Shown here: in pieces, positions 56,001 through 64,000 of the stretch | Layout of the letters: the number at the start of each line of letters is the position of its first letter | Numbering within the stretch: the stretch's first letter is position 1 | The notes under the pieces: model-generated | What the model was told of the DNA's origin: nothing | What the model saw: only the letters and a program-made list of their open reading frames with translations | Databases searched by the model: none | From: Asparagopsis taxiformis | Lineage: Eukaryota; Rhodophyta; Florideophyceae; Bonnemaisoniales; Bonnemaisoniaceae | Direction of reading: 5' to 3' | Assembly (NCBI GenBank): GCA_030407315.1 | Contig: JALQPE010000632.1 | Location: 1 to 64,000, forward strand | Length of the DNA stretch: 64,000 nt | Made by a program: the position numbers and the translations under genes

Positions 56001-56492
56001 CACATCGGCCATCCTCACAGACGAAATATGAGCGTACTTGTCCTTTCCTTTTTGGACCCAGTACTCGTCTCTGAGATCAACGGCGATCATCAGATACTCA
56101 ACAAACATCATGCGCCTTTGCAGGCCTGCAATGTCGTTGGATGTCGTCGCTCTCACACGGTCCAGCACAACAGCAGTACTGCTGTTGGTGTCCGCCACGA
56201 TAGACTCTTCTCGCATAGGAATCGTAACGCCAGGAGGAAAGACGCCCTTCTCCATTCCACGTACAATTGCCATGCAGCGGTGCGCTCCATCCAATATCTC
56301 CAGAACGCCTTCTCGAAACCTGCCAGTCACGGGATGAGCTGTGTCATAACCGCTGTTGCGAATGCTCTCCATGAGCGCTTCCACATGACTTGCATCAACA
56401 TCGCGAATCGATACGAATTTGCTGACTTGATTGGGGTCGATGAACACCCATCCGTCGTGCTTTTCACCGTGATTGTGGAACGTTCCTTCCAT
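53025..56492 (-). CDS. ParB-like / DNA methyltransferase / SET-domain fusion, 1155 aa
   Basis: ATG 56492 (MEGTFHNHGEKHDGW) is chosen; a TTG three codons earlier is not needed. Residues about 15-120 are ParB/sulfiredoxin-like with DGAHR at 68-72. A long helical region and an acidic linker with the nuclear signal RKKARLERG follow. Residues about 610-890 carry a beta-class amino-DNA methyltransferase: catalytic DPPF at 658-661 (motif IV), then a target-recognition stretch, then DFFSGT at 838-843 (motif I). That motif order is typical of bacterial N4-cytosine or N6-adenine enzymes. Residues about 990-1155 form a SET domain: RGGGFGVFA from 998, a modified LNDC core and FADYGRKYW (Y1147), suggesting lysine methylation. 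One protein could thus mark both DNA and histone. It diverges from the 453-aa gene. Confidence 0.85.
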   Translation of the reverse strand: MEGTFHNHGEKHDGWVFIDPNQVSKFVSIRDVDASHVEALMESIRNSGYDTAHPVTGRFREGVLEILDGAHRCMAIVRGMEKGVFPPGVTIPMREESIVADTNSSTAVVLDRVRATTSNDIAGLQRRMMFVEYLMIAVDLRDEYWVQKGKDKYAHISSVRMADVLGWIKSCDPSGQIASSLSGKPQYSSCMSILAVLRPYHRAEDSSAIDLRLWQMFCHAWGLNAEMGDSPRMVEFPKQVGVTSSRAVEMFGKTPRGELSSPLNRELLSSRYFLDGATSDMQDSLQASQKRFRRLMVMMCQCILAIRSKEMGSAPSRRARATSGAIGGGGMVGIATSSAQANQLGFVVDRVLAAWDTGARVLGYEDVESMCWPFMVFDPASLCFRSLPNRSDGCAVEEHRKNLTIVPKTVDSENGFCADLPVAVDARLRSLTSAFLLSIRQCVTEVNVFAERGQLMQRLRALLFDTPDKFGLNSFMRAKLNTSHALDGQRRLKAWLLRTREQRKLPLTMDELHSLEDTPEPGILEGAPAQMEISAAVPNNGSEDIEEDSLEPQRKKARLERGGGEDDNAAVASETATREGAAEDDAMEVDTVSPTEAPLVDVGKESKPEYVTKLEAVMGRYIHTVNCDATDVAKEVEDKISFLEDGVLEDSVQLVLTDPPFNTRREGGRENSEYDILEPEELASVACEIVRVLRPGGHALIYSSVRQLVAWMDAIRNAEPGKMIVDSVPVVLSRRPHSFTSNPSTKTCTLHNMHDFVIHAYKRGKGMAAYDMVDYRLHNPDISRHPGFTNAIDNVPRLSAGEAQYDGQNNRLRHEQKALTTLRELLERFSKQNDIVMDFFSGTYSTAIACMTLRDGTYRRFIGCEKEKRCHDASQEWILHAFVSEVKAGRYGGILQREVESILGDESVPVTGKAPRLRQKHISDAPEGLPAVTALPNHLLVFVASMKKDGSMLHRLSGVPMDQWPAEDMHSFWSIDPDAILAADAAFYGVYVSQSEVRGGGFGVFAAKKLKKGTVIGWYNGTIFYAKIRDSEPQRSVMYGPEGFGCTGQRFQDYNMELETTYIGRGAPVRKVWLVPAVYNCTSYLNDCRVIDGTEKATEVSRTQSAEFRQGDAIDKPDFASNIKNPHAVKVVLTRDVEADEEIFADYGRKYWPAN

Positions 56493-57005
56493 GGCGAACA
56501 AAGGTAGAGTTTTTAAGAAAGGGATAGTTGGTTGCTGCTTGACCAGGGTGGCGCAAAGCAGAAGTTGGTTGTTTAAAACAAAGTGTCAGCGAGTGGTAGC
56601 ACTTCGGTGGCTGTTTCCTTTCCACCCCTGTCCGAACCTTTACAAGATAACTACATCGACTGTTAGCTCAATAATCAATGTAATACTAAAGTAATACTCA
56701 AAATATTTTTCCATGCAATTTATTGGGCCCCGTAACATCTCTAAGCGTATCTTTGTAGTCCAATCGTATGCATCCGACATTCACTTCTAGAACGATTATT
56801 CACATCAAATTTTATGCTGCAATCAGTTCATGGCAGACATCATCCACACTGACGTGTCAATTTTGTCAATTGTCCATTCTATTTCTACACCACCTAAACA
56901 TCTCTTCTGGACCTTTCCAATCCTCCTAGTATATACTACTCTTTAGCAGAAGGTAACGGTTAGGCTTTCACTAATACAACAATTCTATCCCATAGCTATC
57001 CCAAC
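56493..57005. promoter_or_regulatory. bidirectional promoter region
   Basis: The 513 bases separate the divergent methyltransferase and 453-aa genes. TAGTATATACTACTC at about 56928 is a TATA-like palindrome 70 bases before the 453-aa start. The region is conserved in copy C (23946-24458), so the genes may be co-regulated. Confidence 0.5.
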
Positions 57006-58367
57006 ATGCTTCCTCTCGCTCCAAACGACGTTATAGAAGTTCAATGGGAACTTCGGCCGTTTGGGAGGAAACGAAAAATTGTGTGGTGGTCTGCAATCGT
57101 CAAGGAAATTACTCAGGTCAAGACCGAAACAGACCCATTCCTCCATGCATTGCTCGAATACAAAGCTGAATATGGTTTCGACTCTACCCTTTCTCAAGTC
57201 AAGATTTCAGATCGTAACGAGCTCGTCGACAAGGATTCCGGAAGGGTTCTCCCGTGGCGAAGTGGTGAGCTTCGCAGTATGGACTCACCTGCATCCCCAG
57301 CAGAGAGAGACCCGGACTACGGCATTGACCACACTCGCCACCGCCACCGCGGCATCCTTCAAGATTGCACTGCGGATCAAATGAAGAAGACCATAGCAGA
57401 AATGCTGGCAAGATTGGAAAAGCTGGAGTCAGCTGCCAAACATCCTCTTCCCCCTCCATTCGATTCCAACAGCTCCATGACCTCCTCTGCTCTGACTGTA
57501 TGTAGCATTCTGTTTCAGAAGCTTGGTGTGTACACGGACAAGCCCCTCTCCCTCCGGATGACAAAATCCGAGCACTCCAGGGGAATGCGACAAACATCGC
57601 AAGAAGAAATCAGAGTACAGGCTGACTGCTCCCTTGCTCAATTCCGCACTATTGCCATTCAATGCAAGGCGAAAGAGAATCGTGATGTTCTCTTCCTGCC
57701 GTCCTTTGAGGACATCACCTTTCCCTCTGGAAATGAGTCGGATCTTTCCATCATTTTCCCCACCTTTCAGGCACTATGTGACTCCATAGGTACCTCGCAA
57801 CACGGGTTCCAGAAAATATTGGTGAAGAGCAGGGCGGAACGCGATGGAGGCAGCTCATCGATTGTCCGAATTTTAGGAAATCTAGTCGACGTTGACTGCT
57901 CTCATGATGCTCCTTCTTCCGCATTTCTCGTCGGCTCATCTGCTTACGTCCTGTCCAGCCCAGACCAACGTATGACAGTTCTTTGCAGAGACTCCTACGA
58001 GTTTGACCATGTCAACAATACATTTTTACATCCCCTATGTCTTAGCCAACTATCACAGTCTAGCATCGTGGACTCTTTCCACCTACGTGATAAGGCTACT
58101 GTTACTTATGGAGCAACGTTTTCGTTACTGTGGAGACGTATTCAGCGCCGAGCTTGTTACAGCACTTTCCAGCCTCTATCAACCGCAGAGACGTTTGGTA
58201 CACTACATCTACGCTTACCTTGCTGTATTTTCAGTGGTACTACTATATGCCAGGAGCTTGAAGACATTGGCTATGAGGCTATCTCTCGTCTTGGCTTCAA
58301 TGCGGATTCAGACACTACCCACCCACCCTCTCCTCCACCTGCCACCTGCAGTCCGGAGCAAAAATGA
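57006..58367 (+). CDS. 453-aa protein with Tudor/SH3-like N-terminus, function unknown
   Basis: The frame is intact from ATG. Residues about 8-75 (VIEVQWELRPFGRK, VWWSAIVKEI) resemble the small barrel of Tudor- or SH3-like chromatin-binding domains. A short coiled coil (MKKTIAEMLARLEKLESA) lies near 122-140. The remaining 300 residues are predicted globular and unrecognised. A relic exists in copy C (22589-23945), and a more divergent relative is broken at 62738-63731, so this is a recurrent component. Binding of modified histone tails is inference from the N-terminal fold only. Confidence 0.65.
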   Translation: MLPLAPNDVIEVQWELRPFGRKRKIVWWSAIVKEITQVKTETDPFLHALLEYKAEYGFDSTLSQVKISDRNELVDKDSGRVLPWRSGELRSMDSPASPAERDPDYGIDHTRHRHRGILQDCTADQMKKTIAEMLARLEKLESAAKHPLPPPFDSNSSMTSSALTVCSILFQKLGVYTDKPLSLRMTKSEHSRGMRQTSQEEIRVQADCSLAQFRTIAIQCKAKENRDVLFLPSFEDITFPSGNESDLSIIFPTFQALCDSIGTSQHGFQKILVKSRAERDGGSSSIVRILGNLVDVDCSHDAPSSAFLVGSSAYVLSSPDQRMTVLCRDSYEFDHVNNTFLHPLCLSQLSQSSIVDSFHLRDKATVTYGATFSLLWRRIQRRACYSTFQPLSTAETFGTLHLRLPCCIFSGTTICQELEDIGYEAISRLGFNADSDTTHPPSPPPATCSPEQK

Positions 58368-58642
58368 TAAAGCACACCTATCCGTAGTTATCCTGTTCCT
58401 GGGTATTCCATTCTAGAGCTCCTGTGGCCATCAATTTCTAGTAAAGACGGATACCCTCGCCCCTTCCTACTTCGACTATTCCACTACCTGTCTCTGCGCT
58501 GTTCCTTCGACTTGACACTATCGTCTGACTGGTTTCCTGATGTCTCGCACCTATCTACTTCCATCTATTACAAAATTCACCTCAACAGAAATTTTATTTC
58601 TTCATTCTTCGTCTACTACACCGAAACTGGTTTCATCCGATA
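58368..58642. terminator. convergent 3' intergenic region
   Basis: This separates two genes that end facing each other, so it should contain both transcript ends. No specific signal was identified. Confidence 0.3.
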
Positions 58643-60169
58643 CTACTCCCCTTCATTCTCGATTTCATCATCGACGAATACCTTCACATATTCTGCATCT
58701 CCTCCGTCCTCTTCCATAGACCTGAAGCTCTCCTCCAGCACTGATTCCCCCCCATCGTCTACGTTCAGTTCTTCATATCTATCACGCGATATAGTCAAAA
58801 CCTCCTCATTCATGAACCGACTACTCACCCGCTCCCCGGGAAGAAGCAGTTTCACTGCTTCATTGATTTCCCGGATTTGCGCTCCTTCCACCTCTGTTCC
58901 ACTTTGAAATTTCAAAATCGTTCGGAACCCGTATGCAAGTATGTAGATGAATTGCAAGGAGTATTCTGAACGTCGCAGGAACATGTTCTTATCAGAACAT
59001 TGCGTGTAGGCGACTGCAAAGTTCAGTGCAACCTCTACTAAATTGATCCTCCTAGTCAAAAACCTCTTGTCCGGTTCTCCAATTATTTGAACTTCGTACT
59101 CGACTTTGAATAGCATTTCTTTTCGCACTGCAATGAAGTCGCGAAGAATCTTCATATTCTTGTCATCCATTGCTGCACGCTCCGCTGCATTCATTTTCCT
59201 CTGCGCCGAGTACAGACTTGGAACTGACTCAATGTCCAGCCCACCGTCGTGCAAATGATGCTCCATTCGGACTGAACCTTGAAACCCACTGTATAGAACG
59301 AATCCAAGATCTCGGATGAACCGGTTTCGCACATGATCTCTGGACTTGTTCATAAACCCGGTCACTGCTGTGAGTGCCGATTTCGTCACAGTGATGCCTA
59401 CCTCCTTTCTGTGCAACGGCCCATTGTCTCCAACCTTTCTTCGCTTCTGCTTTCGAGCGGCCCCATCACTTCCCTCGGACGTCCCATGCATTCCATCCAT
59501 GCGAGCAGAGTCCGTTCCGCGAATTGTCTCCTCAATGGTCCCGGTAGTCACATACCCCCGCGCCCTCCACCGTTCGATACCTTCCGACGTTCCATTGGAG
59601 CTGGAACGGTCTCCTCCCTCTCTGAAAGAATTGTTTTGACACGTATTCTTGATTAAAGAGGTCACAACTTGGCAGCGCAATTCAATGTGGTTCCGGCCGG
59701 CAAGCGTCCTATTGAACACATCCTTTCGCTCATTGCTCTGCCTGGCGAACATCAGCGTATTGATTAGCTGGCATCCGTTGAAATGCCTATCCCTCTTATC
59801 CACCATTGCCTTCGTGTACGTTGGAACAACAGCACACAGCACAGCACACACCATTTCGAACGTGAACGATTTCTCCGCATCCTGCGCAATGCGGAGACGT
59901 TCCCTGTCCTTCTCGGAGGCGATCTTCTTCGGATGTCCTTGTCCCTGGCTCAGAAGCCCATCGACGATGCTCTTGACCTCCTGCATATCGGTGTTTAGCA
60001 TGGAGACAGTCTTGGCGACATTTCCGAGAGTCTCGCGTAATTGAATGGTGCTCTTCTCGACGGCATCCATTTTATCACTCAGGGCTTTCAACTCTGCAGT
60101 GATGTTCGAAAAGCCCTCACGCGTTATTTCGGAAAATGCGGCGATGCTTACGGAGGTTTCGGGATTCAT
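58643..60169 (-). CDS. 508-aa coiled-coil protein of the giant element, function unknown
   Basis: ATG 60169 (MNPETSVSIAAFSEITREGF) is preferred over an in-frame GTG 18 codons earlier, and the decayed copy starts at the equivalent ATG (20777). Residues about 15-80 form a coiled coil (ELKALSDKMDAVEKSTIQLR). A basic cluster RKQKRRKVG in the middle is a likely nuclear signal, and the C-terminus is acidic. No known domain is recognised. Its end-proximal place next to subterminal palindromes, plus a coiled coil, would suit a TnpA-like DNA-binding accessory factor; this is inference. Confidence 0.65.
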   Translation of the reverse strand: MNPETSVSIAAFSEITREGFSNITAELKALSDKMDAVEKSTIQLRETLGNVAKTVSMLNTDMQEVKSIVDGLLSQGQGHPKKIASEKDRERLRIAQDAEKSFTFEMVCAVLCAVVPTYTKAMVDKRDRHFNGCQLINTLMFARQSNERKDVFNRTLAGRNHIELRCQVVTSLIKNTCQNNSFREGGDRSSSNGTSEGIERWRARGYVTTGTIEETIRGTDSARMDGMHGTSEGSDGAARKQKRRKVGDNGPLHRKEVGITVTKSALTAVTGFMNKSRDHVRNRFIRDLGFVLYSGFQGSVRMEHHLHDGGLDIESVPSLYSAQRKMNAAERAAMDDKNMKILRDFIAVRKEMLFKVEYEVQIIGEPDKRFLTRRINLVEVALNFAVAYTQCSDKNMFLRRSEYSLQFIYILAYGFRTILKFQSGTEVEGAQIREINEAVKLLLPGERVSSRFMNEEVLTISRDRYEELNVDDGGESVLEESFRSMEEDGGDAEYVKVFVDDEIENEGE

Positions 60170-60689
60170 CTTGACCTTGCAATTGGAGTTTGCTAAAAGG
60201 AGAATTGCTTTGAAGGATGTCACGCTTAGTACAGCAGTGTTGTAGCAAATATCATTTCAGTGGATGCATCCATCCTGGTCTACTCTACATAATAATAATG
60301 CTTCCCAGTGCTCCGTAACGGTTATTTTTCATAATTTAGTGGTGGATGGTGCGTATTCTTTCCTTTGCCACCACCCACGTCCTGTGCATACCACACCTCG
60401 CTACCAGACTGACGTCTCCTACTAGACACTTTCAATGCAAAGATAGATAGGTATAATTTGAAATGCTAAACTCAACATATTATAGCTACTATGTACATTC
60501 TCTCCTTACGGTGAGACAAACCAGATATGTTCTGTTCTCCCAATCTTCCTTTCTCCAACGTCCTATTCAGCATCTAGCTTCCCCGCACCCAACTATCTGT
60601 AAAGCACCATCACAATTAATATAGTCGTATACCACACACCATTCCAATATTTACCTTCACACCAACACTATGCTCCATATTTCCTCTAA
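60170..60689. other. upstream region of the 508-aa gene
   Basis: AT-rich and without coding; conserved inverted at 20271-20776. Probably the promoter. Confidence 0.45.
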
Positions 60690-61071
60690 GTCCACTCCAC
60701 CAGACAGTGTTGTCAAACAATGCACGGTACTACCCGCAGACAATACAATTTGCTATCTACACTACTGTCTACAGATTTCCCCAGACAGTGCAGTAATACA
60801 GTACAATGTATTGTCTCAGACAGTAAAATGTACTGTCTGCACATACTGTCTGGCGGCAACACTTCCGGACAGTAAAATTTACTGTTCTGGACAGTAAATT
60901 TTACTGTTTTTGGTACTGTCCAGATTTCGTGCCAGTTTACTGCTGCAGCAGTATTCTGAAATTTCCAGACAGTAAATTTTACTGTCTCCGCGCACTGTCT
61001 TGGCCAGACAGTAATTTTTACTGTCTCAGACAGTAAATTTACTGTCTGTTTTCATTCTCAACACCGTAGTG
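60690..61071 (-). repeat. right end and subterminal palindromes of the giant element
   Basis: Repeated ACAGTAAAATTTACTGT palindromes lead to CAACACCGTAGTG at 61059-61071. The repeat core differs from the left end (ATTTACTG against GATTTTTACTG), so the two ends are distinguishable. Confidence 0.85.
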
Positions 61072-62737
61072 TGTCGTTGGGGGTAGTTAACGTCTCCCTT
61101 TCTGTAGTCACGTCCAGCAAATAGCAGTTAAACCGGCGGGATGAGCGGCAAGGAATACGGTGCAGTAGAGAGTTAGCCACGCCCAGTTTTGTATTTACAC
61201 GACCAGACGAGAATTTGCATTAGCGGCTTTGTATTCCTGCGATAGCAGTCCTGAATGACGGTGAATATGACTCTGTTCTTAGTTCTTGAGTCGGGTAACA
61301 GAGGGCACCCGACGCAAAAAGAGCGTTTAGACGCACACAGCATGAGCAATTTTTGAGAAAACCATTGATTTCACTGGTTTGAACCAGTAGATTTGGATGG
61401 AATAGCCGACCAGAGAAAAATTTGTAATTTTTATTGGAAAAAAACCACGCGACGTGGCTGGATACAGTAGAGAAATGGGATGGAAAAAAACCAGAGGAAA
61501 GTATTGGCCAGGCCAGGCTGAAAGGCTGGTTCTGTACTGTAGTTGGGCATGATTTTTTGATGGTTTTAGATTTGCGCCCGTCCATACGCTGGCGGCCGGC
61601 GGTGGGTGGAAAAAACCATTGAAATTACTAATTTCGGCTATGGAATGACGGGAATGGCAAACCAGCGACGGATACAGTACGGAGGGTGGTTGAAACCAGT
61701 GCATGGACTAGTTTGGGAGGCTGGTTTCGCTGGTATTGGTGGTTCCATTACAGTAGGTTTAGTTTGGGACATGGTGTAAATGAACTTACGCATGAGCAAT
61801 GTCTTAGGGTGAGCTGCTTGTAGGCTAGGTGCATGTATGAAAATGTTTCTTGGAATATATTCTGGCGTTGTGGTGAGCGAGGGAAATATCCTATGTTAAG
61901 GTAGGTGAGAAGGTGAAAGCTAGGAAATAATTGATAGGTAGTATAGTATGGTAGTGCTGGAAGGGAGGTCAATTGGGTGGTGGAGCCGTATTGAACACGG
62001 GAATTACAATGAAGAGTGGAGGGATTGACATTGTACAGTAGGTCAGGAAATGGTTTGGCGTCGCGGTCATAATCTACATATCTGCAGATTGGCAATCCAA
62101 TACTTCCACCCGGTATGCATACGAATCCGTAGAACCGGAATTCTTCCAGTTACCAAGATCGACTTTGAACAACCCGCTGTGCCCGCTCGCATGCACTGGA
62201 CCCATATGCATCTTGCGACGAACCAGACCCGTTTGGTTCGTCGCGCTTTGCATAGGGATCCGGTGCGTGGGAGCGCGCGTAAGGGTCGTTGTAGCAAGAG
62301 GCACTATTTACGTATGGGACCTTGGCGCAGTAGTACCCAGAGACTCTATATTACTCTCGAGGGAAGTGGCTGAGGATGGGAAACATTAATTTGAATTGCC
62401 AATCACGAAATGGAGTACTACACACGTGTGATCGGGAGCTATAATGGGTAATTAGAAGCGAATGTGAAAAAAGTTGAAATTAAAAATGGTCAGCATCGCA
62501 ATCCGGGCTGGTTGACATGCCGGATTGAGTTTTGCTCGAGTAAGTTGAGTATGAAAGAATCGATCAGCGAGTCATGCCATTTCGTGGTAAACGTAATGAC
62601 GTACGGAGTAGATGATTCATCATAATTATGTACACATATATGAGGCTGTATCGCCGTAGTGAAAAGTTGGTATTGCATCAACTACATTGTTAAATTGTCG
62701 TCTTCTCTAGCATTAGAACTAATTTGGAAGGGAAATC
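61072..62737. other. no supported gene
   Basis: 61330-61760 is rich in AAAACCA-type short repeats in both orientations, which keep minus-strand frames open artificially. A perfect 11-bp hairpin, GCGACGAACCA...TGGTTCGTCGC, lies at about 62217-62246 without context. Confidence 0.45.
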
Positions 62738-63731
62738 ATGACGAACAGGCGTGAGTCAGCGAGGATTAGGTGCAAGAGCGAAAAAGCGATTGCGAACCGT
62801 GCCCAAGAGAGGGTACTCGGTATCGAAGACCTGCCGAAAGTCGGGTCTAGGATCGAAGTGTGGTTTGAGGTGTCTGGTGTGGGGATGTGGTGGGGCGGGA
62901 AGGTGGTGTCACTGAGCCTCCCCGAAGAGTTTCCAGTATGCACGGGAGCTCCTCCGCCAGGAGCCCTCGTAGACGTGGAGAGGGAAAGTGGAGTGTACGT
63001 GCCGGGGTCGTGGAATCTGGGGACGCTAAGGATGGAGACGGCGCGTCGGTGATCATGATCCATATTATACAAGGTGGGAGAAAGGTGGCGTTTTCGGATG
63101 TAAGGTCCTGGAGATTTTCGGGTAGCGTGCAGCTGAAATTCGAGGAAGAGATCATCGCTGAAGGCAGGATTCTGTACGATGCAATGCCCGAAAAGGGATA
63201 TCCCTGCGTGGGGTATGATGATGTAACTTTCCTACTCTGGCGGAGAATTATGTGCGCCGGACAGCGGCCGACTGCGTGGCGCAGAGGAAAATGCTCTGTC
63301 GGAAACGTTGACGGTCACGATGAGCGGGAGGAGATTGAACTGTCGGAGGATTCCAGCTACAGTAGCGCTGAGGATAGTCGGAAAGCTGGGAGCCGGGTTA
63401 CAAGCGTGTTAAAACCGAAGATGGAGAAGTGAGGGCACAGAGGACGTCGAATGAGAGGCAGCTGGAGACCAGGGTGCGAGTTCTGGAGGATGCAATGTCG
63501 TTGTTGGACGCTGGGAAGTTTAATTGTTCCAGCAGCATCGTCGATAATGTTGGTCTGATGCTGTTGTCGATGATGCGGAGAGGAGTGGAGAAGATGGTAG
63601 AACAGGCTGTACGAATACCGACTGGAAGCTCTAGTCGCGTGTTCTCTACAAGTATGGTGGACGGAGCTATGATGTGCGGAAATCTGGTGACCTCTCCGAT
63701 ACAAGTTCCTGCTGCATTGTGCAGCGGGGTA
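62738..63731 (+). pseudogene. divergent broken relative of the 453-aa gene
   Basis: From ATG 62738 a first frame encodes GSRIEVWFEVSGVGMWWGGK, matching the Tudor-like start of the 453-aa protein in layout. It then shifts to a second frame around 62990-63030 (VAFSDVRSWRFSGSVQ) and to a third near 63420 (RQLETRVRVLEDAMSLLD, the coiled-coil part). The sequence is finally cut by the transposon terminus at 63732. It is too diverged to be a copy of either other version, so it indicates an older family member. Confidence 0.6.
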
Positions 63732-63861
63732 CGTCTGTGTTTTCGGAAGTGGACGCGGACGTCCAGTCTCTCTAGTACGGGTCCTAGTCGGCCCCGAGAT
63801 TTACTAGAACAAATGAACGTCCGCGTCCGAAAAAAAATAAAAATTTTTTGGATGCGGACGT
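63732..63861 (-). mobile_element. putative transposon terminus, inverted relative to 19336-19467
   Basis: It starts CGTCTGTGTTTTCGGAAGTG and matches the left copy to the beginning of the 43-bp array. The element would extend right, beyond the window. Confidence 0.65.
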
Positions 63862-64000
63862 CCACTTTCTCTAGTACATATGGCGGAATACTAGGGCCCG
63901 ACATCCACTTTCTCTAGTACATATGGCGGAATACTAGGACCCGACATCCACTTTCTCTAGTACATATGGCGGAATACTAGGACCCGACATCCACTTTCTC
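63862..64000. repeat. 43-bp tandem array, start (runs off the window)
   Basis: About three units, the inverse of those at 18735-19335, nearly identical in sequence; the window ends inside the array. Confidence 0.95.

Larger units (their letters stand above)
34561..61071 (+). mobile_element. candidate giant CACTA-like transposon with DNA/chromatin-modifying cargo
   Basis: It begins CACTACGGTGTTG and ends CAACACCGTAGTG, a perfect 13-bp terminal inverted repeat beginning with the CACTA signature. Both ends carry dense palindromic ACAGTAAA...TTTACTGT repeats, the subterminal pattern of CACTA elements. Six long open genes and one micro-ORF lie between. The decayed copies at 1-11029 and 19870-25289 keep the same gene order and the same end types, as far as they go, which supports one unit. 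Against this, the flanking bases (GTT left, TGT right) do not form a duplication, and the foldback-bracketed dioxygenase segments could be later insertions. Confidence 0.65.

Noticed and set aside
34561..61071. Integrated giant-virus segment as the source of the gene cluster
   Set aside because: No capsid, polymerase or packaging gene is seen, and CACTA ends with a transposase explain the unit better.
61220..61704. Overlapping minus-strand frames of about 120 codons
   Set aside because: Driven by short AAAACCA-type repeats; low-complexity translation and no start context or conservation.
62217..62246. Perfect 11-bp hairpin as a bacterial-type terminator
   Set aside because: No T-run follows, no gene precedes it, and the organism is eukaryotic.

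Overview
The window is eukaryotic repeat DNA, almost entirely transposable elements, from a genome whose long genes look intronless. Nothing here fixes the species. Long single-exon genes, CACTA-type transposons and an AA15-like chitin/cellulose-oxidase gene would suit an intron-poor protist such as an oomycete or an alga; this is inference only.

The centrepiece is a candidate giant CACTA-like transposon at 34561-61071 (about 26.5 kb). It starts CACTACGGTGTTG and ends with the exact reverse complement, and both ends carry palindromic GACAGTAAA-type subterminal repeats. In order it holds a 35-bp satellite, a conserved 139-nt hairpin, a 58-codon micro-ORF, a 1267-aa Tnp2/KDZ-like transposase (37309-41112), and two paralogous proteins that fuse a ParB-like domain to a 2-oxoglutarate/Fe(II) dioxygenase-like domain (42448-45708 and 47285-50932). 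These are followed by a ParB-like / beta-class DNA methyltransferase / SET-domain fusion (53025-56492, minus), a 453-aa protein of unknown function with a Tudor-like N-terminus (57006-58367), and a 508-aa coiled-coil protein (58643-60169, minus). Foldback modules built from a perfect 37-bp palindrome bracket the two dioxygenase genes. The cargo therefore looks like a DNA/chromatin-modifying set: a writer and two possible erasers sharing a ParB-like fold.

Left of this lie two decayed partial copies in the opposite orientation. Copy B runs from an undetermined point to 11029: foldback arrays, a chimeric dioxygenase relic at 6245-8562, hairpin and satellite, with the transposase deleted. Copy C runs from 19870 to about 25289: relics of the 508-aa, 453-aa and methyltransferase genes. 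Between them, 11052-16453 holds a convergent pair: a 761-aa coiled-coil protein and a second Tnp2/KDZ-like transposase (1012 aa). Their likely element ends at 19467, after a 43-bp tandem array. The same terminus reappears inverted at 63732, inside a relic of the 453-aa family.

Region 25298-32281 is a CpG-rich island bounded by roughly 200-bp inverted repeats, with one large frameshifted gene of unknown function. Next to it, a gag-like gene (33348 onward) is cut exactly where the giant element starts. The first 508 bases hold the only plausible non-transposon gene, a frameshifted AA15-like lytic polysaccharide monooxygenase.
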